Assembly: GCA_963703235.1 (NCBI GenBank)
Contig: OY969802.1
Location: forward strand, 2,046,001-2,110,000
Direction: 5' to 3'
DNA: 64,000 nt
Source of the DNA: VRUE01 sp963703235
Lineage (GTDB): Bacteria > Actinomycetota > Thermoleophilia > Solirubrobacterales > 70-9
Shown: positions 24,488 through 33,421 of the stretch, piece after piece
Position numbering within the stretch: the first letter of the stretch is position 1
Layout of the letters: the number at the start of each line of letters is the position of its first letter
The notes under the pieces: model-generated
Databases searched by the model: none
The model's input: the letters and a program-made list of their open reading frames with translations, nothing else
Told to the model about the DNA's origin: nothing
Position numbers and translations under genes: made by a program

Positions 24488-24612
24488 CCTGAGGCGCTGG
24501 GGCCAAGCAGTTCAAGGACGCAGGGGGACTGGCAAGGGGAGCGCACCGTTGTGCGTGACCCGCAGCCAGTCCCCCGAGGACGCCGAAATGTGCCGCGCCC
24601 CAGCGCCTCAGG
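24488..24612 (+). repeat. Family II palindromic element, copy B
   Basis: A perfect 16-bp inverted repeat, CCTGAGGCGCTGGGGC (24488-24503) and GCCCCAGCGCCTCAGG (24597-24612), encloses a second nested stem GGGGGACTGG/CCAGTCCCCC and a small hairpin GCGCAC-CGTT-GTGCGT. The loop shares CAAGGACGCAGGG (24513-24525), GAGGACGCCG (24576-24585) and TGCCGC with copy D at 60069-60170, while the arms differ. The right arm overlaps the last codons of the convergent secreted-protein gene. Confidence 0.75.
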
Positions 24613-25390
24613 AGCGGACTTTGCAGTCGCGGACCAGCGTTTCGCTCACCGTTCGTCCGCCACCGAACGTGAACTTGCCATGGGCGAACGGGTAGACGGC
24701 CCCGGGGAACCCGTCAGGCGCAGGGCAGGCTGCGCTGATGAAGCTGTGCCGTTTGCCTTTGTAGGTGTAGATACGCCGTAGCTTCATGTCGAAGTGCGTC
24801 ACGTAGGCCCATTTCTGGGCTGGCTTGGGCAGGGTCGTCCGGATCAGGTTCCCGAACGTGCCCCTCTGTTTGAGAACCCTGAAGGTGAGGACGAAGGCCG
24901 AGGGGGGCCGCAGGCCGTAGACCTGTGCCAGCAGCCGCCGCTTGCTACCCGACGGCCTGGCGTTGAAGACCAGCATCGGCCCTGTGAAGGTGAACGGGGG
25001 CTGATTCGGTAGATGGACGCGGACGCCGACGTGGCCGCTGCCGACGATCGCGTTGCCGCAGATCCGCCGCGCCGCGCCGATCGTCGTCGGTTGGATCTTC
25101 CGCACTCTGCAGGTGGGCAGACCGCGATCGAATATGTGCCCTTCGCGGTTGATCCCGATCGATATCTTGCGCAACTGAGGCGGCGGGTCGGCGCCGTCGG
25201 AGGCGCTGATCGTGGTATCGATGTTGACGGTTACCGGCGCCGGCGTCGAACGGGGCAGGGCGTGCGGTGAGATCCTGCCGTCGAAGCGAACCACCAGGTT
25301 CCCTTTCTGGACCGACTCACCATGCGCGGCGGCAGCAGCACCGAGTCCCACGACGAGACCGACTGCAGCCACAAGCCGCGCGACCCGCAC
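24608..25390 (-). CDS. Secreted four-cysteine envelope protein, paralog 1
   Basis: A 260-aa exported protein with a signal peptide (residues 1-25, cleavage likely after AHG). The mature part begins VQKGNLVVRFDGRISPHALPR and carries the family pattern: P-rich N-part, four conserved cysteines (GLPTCRVRK, RRICGNAIVGSGH, SAACPAPDG, VRDCKVRS), GPMLVFNA, and YTYKGK before the third Cys. Five further paralogs are at 35832, 36658, 49723, 50554 and 51508. It follows the secreted helical protein gene and MMPL-1 on the same strand. The family has no function I recognise; linkage to MMPL and Mce genes suggests envelope or lipid handling. Confidence 0.75.
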   Translation of the reverse strand: MRVARLVAAVGLVVGLGAAAAAHGESVQKGNLVVRFDGRISPHALPRSTPAPVTVNIDTTISASDGADPPPQLRKISIGINREGHIFDRGLPTCRVRKIQPTTIGAARRICGNAIVGSGHVGVRVHLPNQPPFTFTGPMLVFNARPSGSKRRLLAQVYGLRPPSAFVLTFRVLKQRGTFGNLIRTTLPKPAQKWAYVTHFDMKLRRIYTYKGKRHSFISAACPAPDGFPGAVYPFAHGKFTFGGGRTVSETLVRDCKVRS

Positions 25391-25391
25391 G

Positions 25392-25889
25392 CTAGAGGAA
25401 CTTCGAGGAATCGATGCGGCAATGATTGAAGCCGAAGCTGATGATCGTGTCGTTGGCCCGCTTGTTGGCCTTGTTGAGCTTGACCGCGCTCTGCTGCGCC
25501 TTGACCTTGTTATCCGCCTTCAGCGCCTGCCCGATTTTCTGCAGGAAGGTCTTCTGTTCTCTCAGGTAACCAATCCATTTGTCGAGCTTTACCGCGTCTT
25601 CGCTCGGCTTCTCCACTGCCGCGATCTGGGTCACCGCTTTCCCGAGCGCCGTCGAGGCCCTGATGAACCGCTTGCCGGCGGGCACCAGCTTCTCCTGCTG
25701 AACCTGAGTTTTGACTCCCTTCAGGATCGAGGTGCTGGTTTCGCTGTTCCGCTTGCAGATCGGTTCGACCGCGTCCTTGTATTCGTCGATGGTGGTCACC
25801 GCAAGCGCCAGCGGCGCGGTGACGAGGAGCGCCACGGCCGTGGCCAAGGCCAGTAGGGGCAGAGACGATTTCCTTGCCGAGCTTCCCAC
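25392..25889 (-). CDS. Secreted all-helical protein of unknown function
   Basis: A 165-aa protein from GTG 25889, chosen because AAGGAG lies 8 nt upstream; the next in-frame GTG (25898) overlaps that ribosome-binding site. The signal peptide LPLLALATAVALLVTAPLALA precedes a mature domain of four or five amphipathic helices (VTTIDEYKDAVEPICKRNSETSTSIL..., ending GFNHCRIDSSKFL) with two cysteines that could form a disulfide. It lies between MMPL-1 and secreted paralog 1, 1 nt from the latter, so all three form an operon. No homology recognised. Confidence 0.65.
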   Translation of the reverse strand: MGSSARKSSLPLLALATAVALLVTAPLALAVTTIDEYKDAVEPICKRNSETSTSILKGVKTQVQQEKLVPAGKRFIRASTALGKAVTQIAAVEKPSEDAVKLDKWIGYLREQKTFLQKIGQALKADNKVKAQQSAVKLNKANKRANDTIISFGFNHCRIDSSKFL

Positions 25890-26015
25890 TAGATCCACTC
25901 CTTCTGTCTACCTCGATCGACGGCCGGTTCGCGACGCCCGACAAACGATAGGCGCCACCCGACCCCCCTGCGCATCCCGCAGCCAAAAATACATGAGTTT
26001 CCAATCTCCCATCTA

Positions 26016-29000
26016 CTAACCCGCGCGGGAGCCGTGAAGATCGATCTCCGGCAGAATCCGCTGCAGAGACGGCGGCAGCCACCAGACCCGATCGCCGAGC
26101 AGCAGCATCAGCGCCGGCAACAGCACGATCCGCACCACCGTGGCGTCGAGCAGGACGGCGACCGTGAGCCCGACGCCGAGCTGGCTGACAGCGGCGATCG
26201 GGGCGCCGGCGAAAGCGACGAAGACCGCGGTCATGATCGCCGCGGCGCCGGTGATCACCCGCGCCGTGCGCTCGAGCCCGAAGGCGATCGCCTCCTGGTT
26301 CGGGGCCCCGTTCTCGTAGTGCTCGCGCATCCGCATCAGGAGGAAGACGGCGTAGTCGATCGAGAGGCCGAAGACGATCCCGAAGATCCCCGCGGCGCCG
26401 ATCGCGTCGACGTAGGTCCGGCCGCCGAGCGGCCAGCCCTCCGGTACCTCGAAGAGCAGGGTGAGGACGCCGAAGGCGACGGCGACGGTGACCAGGTTCA
26501 GCGCCACCGCGATCGCCGCCAGCGGGATCGCCCGCAGGATCAGGACCATGATCAGGAAGGTGGCGATCGAGATAACGGCGATCATGATCGGCAGCCGCTC
26601 CGAGATCGTGTCGGTGTAATCGATCAGCTCGGCGGCGCTGCCGGTGACCCCGGTGGTGACGTCGGCAGCCGCCGCCAGCTCGTCGGCCTCGTCGTTGAGG
26701 CGTTCGTTGAGCGCGATCGAGCCCGGCGTGTTGAAGGTGAAGCGGGGGATGACGATCATCTGCGCCGCCTGGCCGCCGTTCTCGAGGTCGACGATCTCCG
26801 CGACCCGCTTGCGTTCCTCGTTCGGTGCGCCCTGCAGCGCCGAGAGCACGAAGTAACCGGAATCGAAGATCCCCGGCGAGGAGCGGCGCAGGCGGTCGAC
26901 CCTGCGGTCGAAGCGCTTGGCGCTGGTCGAGACGCGGACGCTCGCCTTGCGCAGGCCGCTCTGCAGCGGTTGCGAACGCTGGAAGCCTTGGGCCAGCCGC
27001 TCCCCCAGCGTGTCGGCGCCGCCCTGCAGCTGACCGAGCCCCTCGACCAGCTGCGCCGAGCCGCCACGCAGCCGCTCCAGTACGCCGGCCAGTTCCTCGG
27101 TGCCCTCGGCGACCTGTTCGTTGCCGCTCTGCAGGCGCTTGCTGCCTTCGACCAGTTTCGACTCGCCTTTTCGCAGCCGCTCCGAGAGGCTGTTGACGCG
27201 CAGCGCGTCGTTGCGCGCCAGGGCCAGGCTTTCGACCAGCCTGTCGGCTTCACGCGCCTCCTCGGCCAGGCTCGGGTCGGTCGCGGCCCTGGCGTTCAGG
27301 CTCGCCCGCAGCTCGCGCGCTTGCTCCAGCGCCCTGTCGCGTACCCGTCGCAGCAGCCCGCCCGATTCGCTTTCCAGCGTCAGGGCCCCCAGCAGAGCCT
27401 GCTGCTGCCCTTCGGTCAATCGCTTCGAGCCGTCGGCAAGTCGCGCGGTATTGCCGGTCGCTTCGACGGCCCCCGCCGCGGTGCGGCCTAGCCCGCTTTC
27501 GAGCAGCGCCGCGCCGTCCTCGGCCCGTCCGGTCCCGGAGGCGAGCAGGCCGGCCCCGAGGCTCGCCTTCTCGATTCCCGAGCGCAGCTGCCCGACCCCG
27601 TCGGTGGCATCGCCCAAGCGATTTCCCAGCCGCCTGAGCCTGGCCGGGTCGGCTTCCCCCCGTCCGGCGAGCAGGTCGTCGCCGGACTCCTGCAGCGGTT
27701 CGACCCGCTCGTCGACTTTCCCCGGCCCGATCGCTGCCTGGACGCCGCGGTCGGCGGCGATCCGCTCCTGCGAGCGCGAGAGCGCGGCAAGCCGGCGCTC
27801 GTCGGCGATCGGCCCCTGCTCCGCGACGGCGACGACCACGAAGGGGGCGTCCCAGCCGGGCCCGGCCGCACGGGCGATCCGCTCGGCGTCCTGGCGCGCG
27901 GGGTTGGAGGCCGGCAGCGCCTCGGCGCTCGGCGGGCCCGTCTTCAGGTTCAGCACGGGTGCCGCCAGCAGCAGGACCAGACCGCCGATCAGGACGGCGG
28001 CCAGGCGCGGCTTGCTCAGCGCCGCCCCGACCATCGCCATCAGCCGGGTGCCCTCGGCGTTGCCGCCGAGCCGCCAGCGGTCGATGTTGTGGCCGATCAG
28101 GACCAGCAGCGCCGGGCCGAGGAGGGCGGCGACGAGGACGCTGATCCCGGTCACGACGATCGCCGTCCCGGCGAGCGAGAGCAGCAGTTTCCCCGGCATC
28201 ACCGCGAGCGTCACCAGCATCGCCAGGAAGAGGGTCGAGCCGGCGAAGGCGGTCGTGCGGCCGGCGGTGTGGCGGGTCATCCGCGCCGCCTCCAGCGGCT
28301 CAGCCCCGGCAGCCAGCTCCTCGCGGAAGCGCGAGACCATCAGCAGCGCGTAATCCACCCCCAGCGCCAGGCCCATCATCGCGCAGACCGTCACCGCGAA
28401 GGCGTCGATCGAGAGCCACTCGGCGGCGAGCGAGATGACCCCGCGCGAGGCGTTGACGGTGACGGCGCCGAAGACGAGGGGGATCGCCGCGGCGACCGGT
28501 GAGCGGAAGACCAGAAGCAGCACGACGAGCAGGAAGGGAATCGCGATCAGCTCCGCGCGTTTGGTGGAGTCGACCGACTCCTCCAGGGTGGCGCGGGAGA
28601 GGCTGGCGAAGCCGGTCTGAGTCGCCCGCACCGGCTCCGAGATCTCCGCCTCGAGCGTGCGCTCGAGCTGCGGCACAGTGTCTTTCACCGCCGTCTCGGC
28701 GTCGACGTGGAAGTCGGCGATGATCAATGCCTTGCGGGGCCCGGGGCGCAGCCGCTCGACGCTGCCTTTGTCCCAGGGCGAGAGAGTGGAGACGGCGGGG
28801 TCGGCACGCAGGGCGCGGATCAGCTGCGGTCCCTGGGCGTCGATCTGGGCCGCCGGGCCCTGGAGCAGGATCGCGAAGGGCGCCGTATCGCCGAAGTGGC
28901 TCCTCAGCAGGTCGTTTCCGCGCGCGGACTCGGTGCCGGGGATGCTGAGCGAGGTCGGGCGGAGCTTGTCCTCGACCCCCCGGGCCAGCACCGCCAGGGC

Positions 29001-29105
29001 GACGATCGCGACGAAAGCGACGGCGAGCACGGCGCGGGGGTAGCGCAGCGAGAGCGGCGTTCGCCTCCCCCGGCTCCCCCTCCCCCTCGGTGCGTTTGAA
29101 GACAC
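26016..29105 (-). CDS. MMPL/RND-family transporter 1
   Basis: A 1029-aa integral membrane exporter with the two-fold RND architecture. TM1 (AVLAVAFVAIVALAVLARGVE) is followed by an external domain, TM2-6 (about residues 185-345, with the MMPL signature GLALGVDYALLMVSRFREEL), TM7, a long external domain (about 395-800) rich in alpha-helical heptads (AEDGAALLESGLGRTAAGAVEA...), and TM8-12 (with FGLSIDYAVFLLMRMREHYENGA and a final LLPALMLLLGDRVWWLP). MMPL proteins export lipids or hydrophobic compounds using the proton gradient. GTG start; TATAAG lies 8 nt upstream on the minus strand. It begins an operon with the two secreted proteins. Confidence 0.88.
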   Translation of the reverse strand: MSSNAPRGRGSRGRRTPLSLRYPRAVLAVAFVAIVALAVLARGVEDKLRPTSLSIPGTESARGNDLLRSHFGDTAPFAILLQGPAAQIDAQGPQLIRALRADPAVSTLSPWDKGSVERLRPGPRKALIIADFHVDAETAVKDTVPQLERTLEAEISEPVRATQTGFASLSRATLEESVDSTKRAELIAIPFLLVVLLLVFRSPVAAAIPLVFGAVTVNASRGVISLAAEWLSIDAFAVTVCAMMGLALGVDYALLMVSRFREELAAGAEPLEAARMTRHTAGRTTAFAGSTLFLAMLVTLAVMPGKLLLSLAGTAIVVTGISVLVAALLGPALLVLIGHNIDRWRLGGNAEGTRLMAMVGAALSKPRLAAVLIGGLVLLLAAPVLNLKTGPPSAEALPASNPARQDAERIARAAGPGWDAPFVVVAVAEQGPIADERRLAALSRSQERIAADRGVQAAIGPGKVDERVEPLQESGDDLLAGRGEADPARLRRLGNRLGDATDGVGQLRSGIEKASLGAGLLASGTGRAEDGAALLESGLGRTAAGAVEATGNTARLADGSKRLTEGQQQALLGALTLESESGGLLRRVRDRALEQARELRASLNARAATDPSLAEEAREADRLVESLALARNDALRVNSLSERLRKGESKLVEGSKRLQSGNEQVAEGTEELAGVLERLRGGSAQLVEGLGQLQGGADTLGERLAQGFQRSQPLQSGLRKASVRVSTSAKRFDRRVDRLRRSSPGIFDSGYFVLSALQGAPNEERKRVAEIVDLENGGQAAQMIVIPRFTFNTPGSIALNERLNDEADELAAAADVTTGVTGSAAELIDYTDTISERLPIMIAVISIATFLIMVLILRAIPLAAIAVALNLVTVAVAFGVLTLLFEVPEGWPLGGRTYVDAIGAAGIFGIVFGLSIDYAVFLLMRMREHYENGAPNQEAIAFGLERTARVITGAAAIMTAVFVAFAGAPIAAVSQLGVGLTVAVLLDATVVRIVLLPALMLLLGDRVWWLPPSLQRILPEIDLHGSRAG

Positions 29106-29221
29106 GCGAGGTGCTTATAGCAGGCAGATCGGGGCGCCCTGGCCGATCATTAACGCGGGCTACACAAACCCGGACGCGCCGCCGAGGGAATAAACTCCCC
29201 TGCCCTTGCACTTGGCGAACA

Positions 29222-29893
29222 GTGGCTGACGAAATGGACAAGCAGAACGGGGCCGAGACGACCCCGGCGGAGCGGGCCAAGCCGAACCCTCCCGGTTACT
29301 TCGAGGGGGAGTCGATGACCCGCCGCCGCGCCTTCACGATCGCCGCCCAGGGCCTGGGCGGGGTCGCCGGCGCCGCGATCGTCCTGCCCGCCGTCGGCTT
29401 CGCCGTGGCGCCTATCTTCCACCGCGGCAAGGAGCGCTGGGAGGAGGTCGGCCGGGTCGAGGACTTCGTCGCGGACACCTACCGCCAGGTCGTCTTCACC
29501 GAGACCGAGGGGATCGCCGACGCCGGCAAGACGACCGCCTACGTCCGCAAAGGGTCGGCGCGGCTCGAAGAGGACCCGAAGGAAATGATCGCGATCTCCA
29601 ACCGCTGCGCGCACCTCGGCTGTCCGGTCCGCTTCGTCGAGGCCGCCGGCAACTTCATCTGCCCCTGCCACGGCGGCGTCTACGACTTCGCCGGCAAGGT
29701 CCTCGGCGGCCCGCCGGTACGGCCGCTGGATCGCTTCCAGACCCGCATCCAGGGCGGCCGGGTCGAAGTCGGCCCGCGCTACAGCGTCACCTCGCAGCTG
29801 GAGCCGGTCCGTGCCCGCGACCCGGGCGAGTTCACCGGCGGCATCTGGGAATACCTCTACCCACCGCGCCCCTCCACCTTCCCGCCGCCATGA
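29222..29893 (+). CDS. qcrA: Rieske iron-sulfur protein of the b6c/bc complex
   Basis: A 223-aa protein (GTG 29222; ATG 29234 also possible). A cytoplasmic N-terminus is followed by a Tat-type signal anchor (TRRRAFTIAAQGLGGVAGAAIVLPA) and the Rieske domain with cluster ligands in RCAHLGCPV and CPCHGGVYDFAGKVLGGPPVRPLDRF. The Fe-S protein transfers electrons from menaquinol to cytochrome c. The RR motif makes it a natural Tat substrate (tatA/tatC are 4 kb downstream). Its stop overlaps the cytochrome b gene start. Confidence 0.93.
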   Translation: MADEMDKQNGAETTPAERAKPNPPGYFEGESMTRRRAFTIAAQGLGGVAGAAIVLPAVGFAVAPIFHRGKERWEEVGRVEDFVADTYRQVVFTETEGIADAGKTTAYVRKGSARLEEDPKEMIAISNRCAHLGCPVRFVEAAGNFICPCHGGVYDFAGKVLGGPPVRPLDRFQTRIQGGRVEVGPRYSVTSQLEPVRARDPGEFTGGIWEYLYPPRPSTFPPP

Positions 29894-30777
29894 AGCTCGA
29901 CTCGCTGATACCGGCCCCGCTCCGCAAACCGGCCAAGCCCGGCGACGGCGACGGCGCCAAGGGCCCGGCCCCGTCCGACCTGAAGACGACGCCCGAGCGA
30001 CCCTCGGACGCGCAGCGCCTCGGCGACCGTGCCAAGGAGGCGCCCGCCGACGTCCTCGCCTGGGTCGACCAGCGCACCGCCGCCTCCGGCTTCCTCACCG
30101 GGATGCTCTACCGCAAAGTGCCGAAGGGGACCAACTGGTTCTACACGCTCGGCTCGGCGACGCTCTTCGCCTTCATCGTCCAGGCGGTCACCGGCGTCTT
30201 CCTGGCGATGTTCTACGTGCCCTCGGCGACCGAGGCCTACTCCTCGATCTCGCACATCAACAACGAGGTCTTCCTCGGCCAGTTCGTGCACGGGATGCAC
30301 AAGTGGGGCTCGAGCGTGATGGTGATCCTGATCTTCCTCCACATGGGGCGGACCTTCTTCTTCGGCGCCTACAAGTACCCGCGCGAGCTGAACTGGGTGA
30401 TCGGCGTCGTGCTGCTGATCCTGACGATGACGATGGCCTTCACCGGCTACCTGCTGCCCTTCGACCAGCGCTCCTTCTGGGCCTCGGTGGTCGGCATCAA
30501 CATCAACGGCACCGGGCCCGTGGTCGGCCCCTACCTGAGCGACTTCCTGCGGGCGGGGCCGGAGCTGGGAGCGACGACGCTCTCGCGCTTCTACGCGATC
30601 CACATGCTGCTGATCCCCGGCGCCCTGATCGCCCTGATCGGCGCCCACCTCTACCTGGTCGTCAAGCTCGGCACCACCGCACCGCCCTGGCTGCGGGCCG
30701 AGAAGCCAAAGGTCGCGGCGCCGGTCTCCCAGCTCGACGCCGGGGTCGAGGCCAACGGAGGCTCGCCGCGCCGATGA
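29890..30777 (+). CDS. qcrB: Cytochrome b (b6-type N-terminal subunit) of the menaquinol:cytochrome c reductase
   Basis: A 295-aa protein with a Lys/Asp-rich cytoplasmic extension (residues 1-50) and four TM helices. Heme-ligand histidines are in GQFVHGMHKWGSSVMVILIFLHMGRTFFFGAYKYPRELNW and in FYAIHMLLIPGALIALIGAHLYLV. TGYLLPFDQRSFW follows the b6 pattern. It contains only the first four helices, as in cytochrome b6, so this is a split cytochrome b of the Bacillus/b6f type, unlike the full-length QcrB of most actinobacteria. The TGA overlaps the next ATG. Confidence 0.93.
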   Translation: MKLDSLIPAPLRKPAKPGDGDGAKGPAPSDLKTTPERPSDAQRLGDRAKEAPADVLAWVDQRTAASGFLTGMLYRKVPKGTNWFYTLGSATLFAFIVQAVTGVFLAMFYVPSATEAYSSISHINNEVFLGQFVHGMHKWGSSVMVILIFLHMGRTFFFGAYKYPRELNWVIGVVLLILTMTMAFTGYLLPFDQRSFWASVVGININGTGPVVGPYLSDFLRAGPELGATTLSRFYAIHMLLIPGALIALIGAHLYLVVKLGTTAPPWLRAEKPKVAAPVSQLDAGVEANGGSPRR

Positions 30778-31475
30778 AGCCGAGCGACAAGCAGGCATAC
30801 CTGGAGGAGTACGAGCTGCTGAAGAAGAAGGGCAAGCCCTTCTTCCCCTACGCGGTGCTGAAGGACTCGGCGATGGCGCTGATCGTGGTCGGGGTCATCA
30901 TCGCGATGTCGATCGTGCTCGGCGCCGAGCAGGGTCCGAAGGCCGACCCGACCACGACCAGCTACGTGCCGCGGCCGGAGTGGTACTTCTTCTTCCTCTT
31001 CGAGGTGCTGCGGGTGATCAAACCGCCGGAGCTGGTCCCGGTGGCGACGATCGGGATCCCGACGATCTGCATGGTGCTGCTGCTCCTGCTTCCGTTCTAC
31101 GACCGCGGCCCGGAGCGCAACCCGGCCCGGCGGCCGATCGCCACCACCGCCGGCATCCTGACCATCGTCGCGATGGCCTACCTCACCTTCCTCGGCGCCA
31201 CCGGCGGCTCGCCGACCGAGATCGAGATGGACGTGGCGCCGCAGTACGAGGCCGGCAAGGAGATAGTCGCCGGCTCCGGTTGCCTCGCCTGCCACAAGAT
31301 CGGCGAGAACGGCAACGGCGCACTCGGCCCGGACCTGACCCACATCGGCAGCCAGCTGCCACGCGCCGCGATCATCCGCTCGGTCGAAATCGGCCCGAGC
31401 GAAATGCCCTCCTTCCGCGACCTGCCCCCGAAGAAGCTGAACGAGCTCGCCGACTTCCTCGCCTCCCTAGACTGA
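30774..31475 (+). CDS. qcrC: Subunit IV-cytochrome c fusion of the b6c complex
   Basis: A 233-aa protein. Residues 1-150 are subunit IV-like, with FFPYAVLKDSAMALIV, the PEWYFFFLFEVLRVI quinol-site segment (PEWY) and two further TM helices. Residues about 160-233 are a cytochrome c domain with CLACHK (C-x-x-C-H heme c attachment), LGPDLTHIGSQL and a methionine ligand region (SEMPSF). Such a subunit IV-cytochrome c fusion is known from Bacillus QcrC. Together with the two preceding genes it forms a complete b6c complex. Confidence 0.92.
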   Translation: MKPSDKQAYLEEYELLKKKGKPFFPYAVLKDSAMALIVVGVIIAMSIVLGAEQGPKADPTTTSYVPRPEWYFFFLFEVLRVIKPPELVPVATIGIPTICMVLLLLLPFYDRGPERNPARRPIATTAGILTIVAMAYLTFLGATGGSPTEIEMDVAPQYEAGKEIVAGSGCLACHKIGENGNGALGPDLTHIGSQLPRAAIIRSVEIGPSEMPSFRDLPPKKLNELADFLASLD

Positions 31476-31484
31476 GCGGCACCC

Positions 31485-32219
31485 ATGCCGGGCACCACTA
31501 GGCCCTCCCGGGACTCCGCCCAGTTCGCGGGGCAGGTGAACCGTATGTTCGACCGGATCGCCGGTCGCTACGACCTGCTCAACTCGCTGATGACCGCCGG
31601 CCTGCACCACCGCTGGCGCCAGCGCGCCGCCGACCGCGCCGAGCTGGGCCCGGGCGACGCCGCCCTCGACGTCTGCTGCGGCACCGGCGACCTGGCGCTG
31701 GAGCTGGCGGCCCGGGTCTCGCCCACCGGCCACGTCGTCGGCTGCGACTTCTCGGAGCCGATGCTGGACCTGGCGCGCGAGAAGGCCGCGGCGCGAGCGA
31801 GCGCTGGCCTGCGCTTCGAGTGGGCCGACGCCCTCAACCTGCCCTACGACGAGGGGCGCTTCGACGCCGCGACGGTCGGCTTCGGCATCCGCAACCTCTC
31901 CGATCTCGACCGCGGCCTGGACGAGATGGCGCGGGTGCTACGCCCCGGCGGCAGGCTGGTCGTCCTAGAGATAACCCAGCCGACCCGGCCGCCGCTCTCG
32001 ACCTTCTACTCGTTCTGGTTCGACCGGATCGTGCCCGTGCTCGGCCGCCTCACCTCCGACTCCGAGGCCTACAGCTACCTGCCCGAGTCCGTCCGCAGCT
32101 TCCCCTCTCCGCGCGGGCTGGCGGCGAAGATGGACGCGGCGGGACTGCAGCGCGTCCGCTGGAGCGTCCTGGCCGGCGGCATCATCGCGATCCACAGCGG
32201 CGTCAAAGAGCCCGGGTGA
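31485..32219 (+). CDS. menG: Demethylmenaquinone methyltransferase (UbiE/MenG)
   Basis: The 244-aa SAM methyltransferase carries the UbiE/COQ5 signatures YDLLNSLMTAGLHHRWR, LDVCCGTGDLALELAA (motif I), FSEPMLDLARE, FEWADALNLPYDEGRFDAATVGFGIRNLSDLDRGLDEMARVLRPGG and YSYLPESVRSFPSPRGLAAKM. It performs the last step of menaquinone synthesis, methylating demethylmenaquinone, and so supports the adjacent quinol oxidase complex. The stop overlaps the next gene (GTGA). Confidence 0.94.
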   Translation: MPGTTRPSRDSAQFAGQVNRMFDRIAGRYDLLNSLMTAGLHHRWRQRAADRAELGPGDAALDVCCGTGDLALELAARVSPTGHVVGCDFSEPMLDLAREKAAARASAGLRFEWADALNLPYDEGRFDAATVGFGIRNLSDLDRGLDEMARVLRPGGRLVVLEITQPTRPPLSTFYSFWFDRIVPVLGRLTSDSEAYSYLPESVRSFPSPRGLAAKMDAAGLQRVRWSVLAGGIIAIHSGVKEPG

Positions 32220-33184
32220 CCCGCCACTCGGCAGTGCCGCCGCCGGTGACGGCGGTGCTCGACGCCTCCAGTCGCTGGCTGCCGGCGGGGCTCGGCAAGG
32301 TCGAGGAGACGCTGCGCGAGCAGGCCGCCGGCTTCGGCGAGCTGCTCGCCGCCGACGCCGGCATGACCCTGGAGGCCGGTGGCAAGCGGCTGCGTCCGCT
32401 GCTGGTCCTGATCTGCGGCGGCGAGGCCGGGGGCGAGCCGGTGGTGCGCGCCGCCGCGGCGATCGAGTTGATCCACATGGCGACCCTGGTCCACGACGAC
32501 GTGCTCGACGCCGCGCCGCTGCGCCGGGGTAGGCCGACGGTCGCCGCCGAGTCCGGGCGCGGGCGCGCCACCGCGACCGGCGACCTGCTCTTCTCGCGCG
32601 CCTTCGCGTTGCTGGCCAGCCATGGCGACGGGCGGGCGATCGAGCTGCTCGCCGCAGCCTCGGTGGCGCTCGCCCGCGGCGAGCTGGCCCAGCGCCAGGA
32701 CGCCCACCAGATATCCCTCAGCGAACGGCGCTACCTGGAGCGCTGCCGGCTCAAGACCAGCACGTTGTTCGAATGCGCCTGCCGGTTGGGCAACGACGCC
32801 GAGGCGCTGGGCCGGTTCGGCGCCGAGATCGGCCTCGCCTTCCAACTGCTCGACGACGTCCTCGACGTCTCCGGTCCGGCGGAGCGGACCGGCAAGGCGA
32901 GGGGGACCGACCTGCTCGACGGAACCGTGACCCTGCCGCTGATCTTGGCCGCGGCCGAGGATCCCCAGATCGCGTCCACAGACCTGCACGGCCTCGACGC
33001 CGCGGCCGCCGAGGCGCTCTGCGACCGCATCGCCGCCACCGGCGCCCTCGAGCAGGTCCGCGCCCGTGCCCTGGAGATGGTTGCCGGGGCGAAGCGCGAC
33101 CTCGCCGCCGGCGCGGGGCTCGACCTCGAGCGGCGCAAGCTGCTCGACCTGGTCGCAGACGGCGTCGTCCAGCGCTACGGCTGA
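32216..33184 (+). CDS. Polyprenyl diphosphate synthase (heptaprenyl/octaprenyl type)
   Basis: A 322-aa trans-isoprenyl diphosphate synthase. The first Asp-rich motif is in ATLVHDDVLDAAPLRRGRPT, the second in LAFQLLDDVLDVSG, and GGKRLRPLLVLICGG and KARGTDLLDGTVTLPLI are present. It makes the menaquinone side chain (inference from the adjacent menG). The GTG start at 32216 overlaps the menG stop; the frame is open upstream in menG but not conserved. Chain length cannot be read with confidence. Confidence 0.92.
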   Translation: MTRHSAVPPPVTAVLDASSRWLPAGLGKVEETLREQAAGFGELLAADAGMTLEAGGKRLRPLLVLICGGEAGGEPVVRAAAAIELIHMATLVHDDVLDAAPLRRGRPTVAAESGRGRATATGDLLFSRAFALLASHGDGRAIELLAAASVALARGELAQRQDAHQISLSERRYLERCRLKTSTLFECACRLGNDAEALGRFGAEIGLAFQLLDDVLDVSGPAERTGKARGTDLLDGTVTLPLILAAAEDPQIASTDLHGLDAAAAEALCDRIAATGALEQVRARALEMVAGAKRDLAAGAGLDLERRKLLDLVADGVVQRYG

Positions 33185-33218
33185 GCGACGGTGCTAGGTG
33201 GACTCCGGGCGAGGGAGG

Positions 33219-33351
33219 CTGGCCGTCCTGCAGTCGAATTGATGTCGCACGCGCTTCGCGCTTAGCGACGGAGGAGGAGCGCGGCCTCCGGCCGCGCGGT
33301 CACCAGATTGCATGTCGCCGCTTTCGCGACATTCGCCTGCAGGACGGCCAG
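33219..33351 (+). repeat. Family I palindromic element, copy C
   Basis: Arms CTGGCCGTCCTGCAG (33219-33233) and CTGCAGGACGGCCAG (33337-33351) are perfectly complementary and extend inward through CGAAT/ATTCG with one mismatch, 21 nt in all. They enclose a 91-nt loop that begins TGATGTCGC and ends GCTTTCGCGAC, the same boundaries as copies A and F. The loop also holds CACCAGATTG...GCCGCTT, related to CACCAATTTG..GCCGCTT of copy A. It sits between the polyprenyl synthase gene and the convergent zinc-ribbon gene. Confidence 0.75.
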
Positions 33352-33421
33352 TCCCAGTCGTCACGCGACCGCCACCCCGCTCACACCCGTCCCGGGCGGG
33401 CAGGGGTTGACCCTGGACCGG

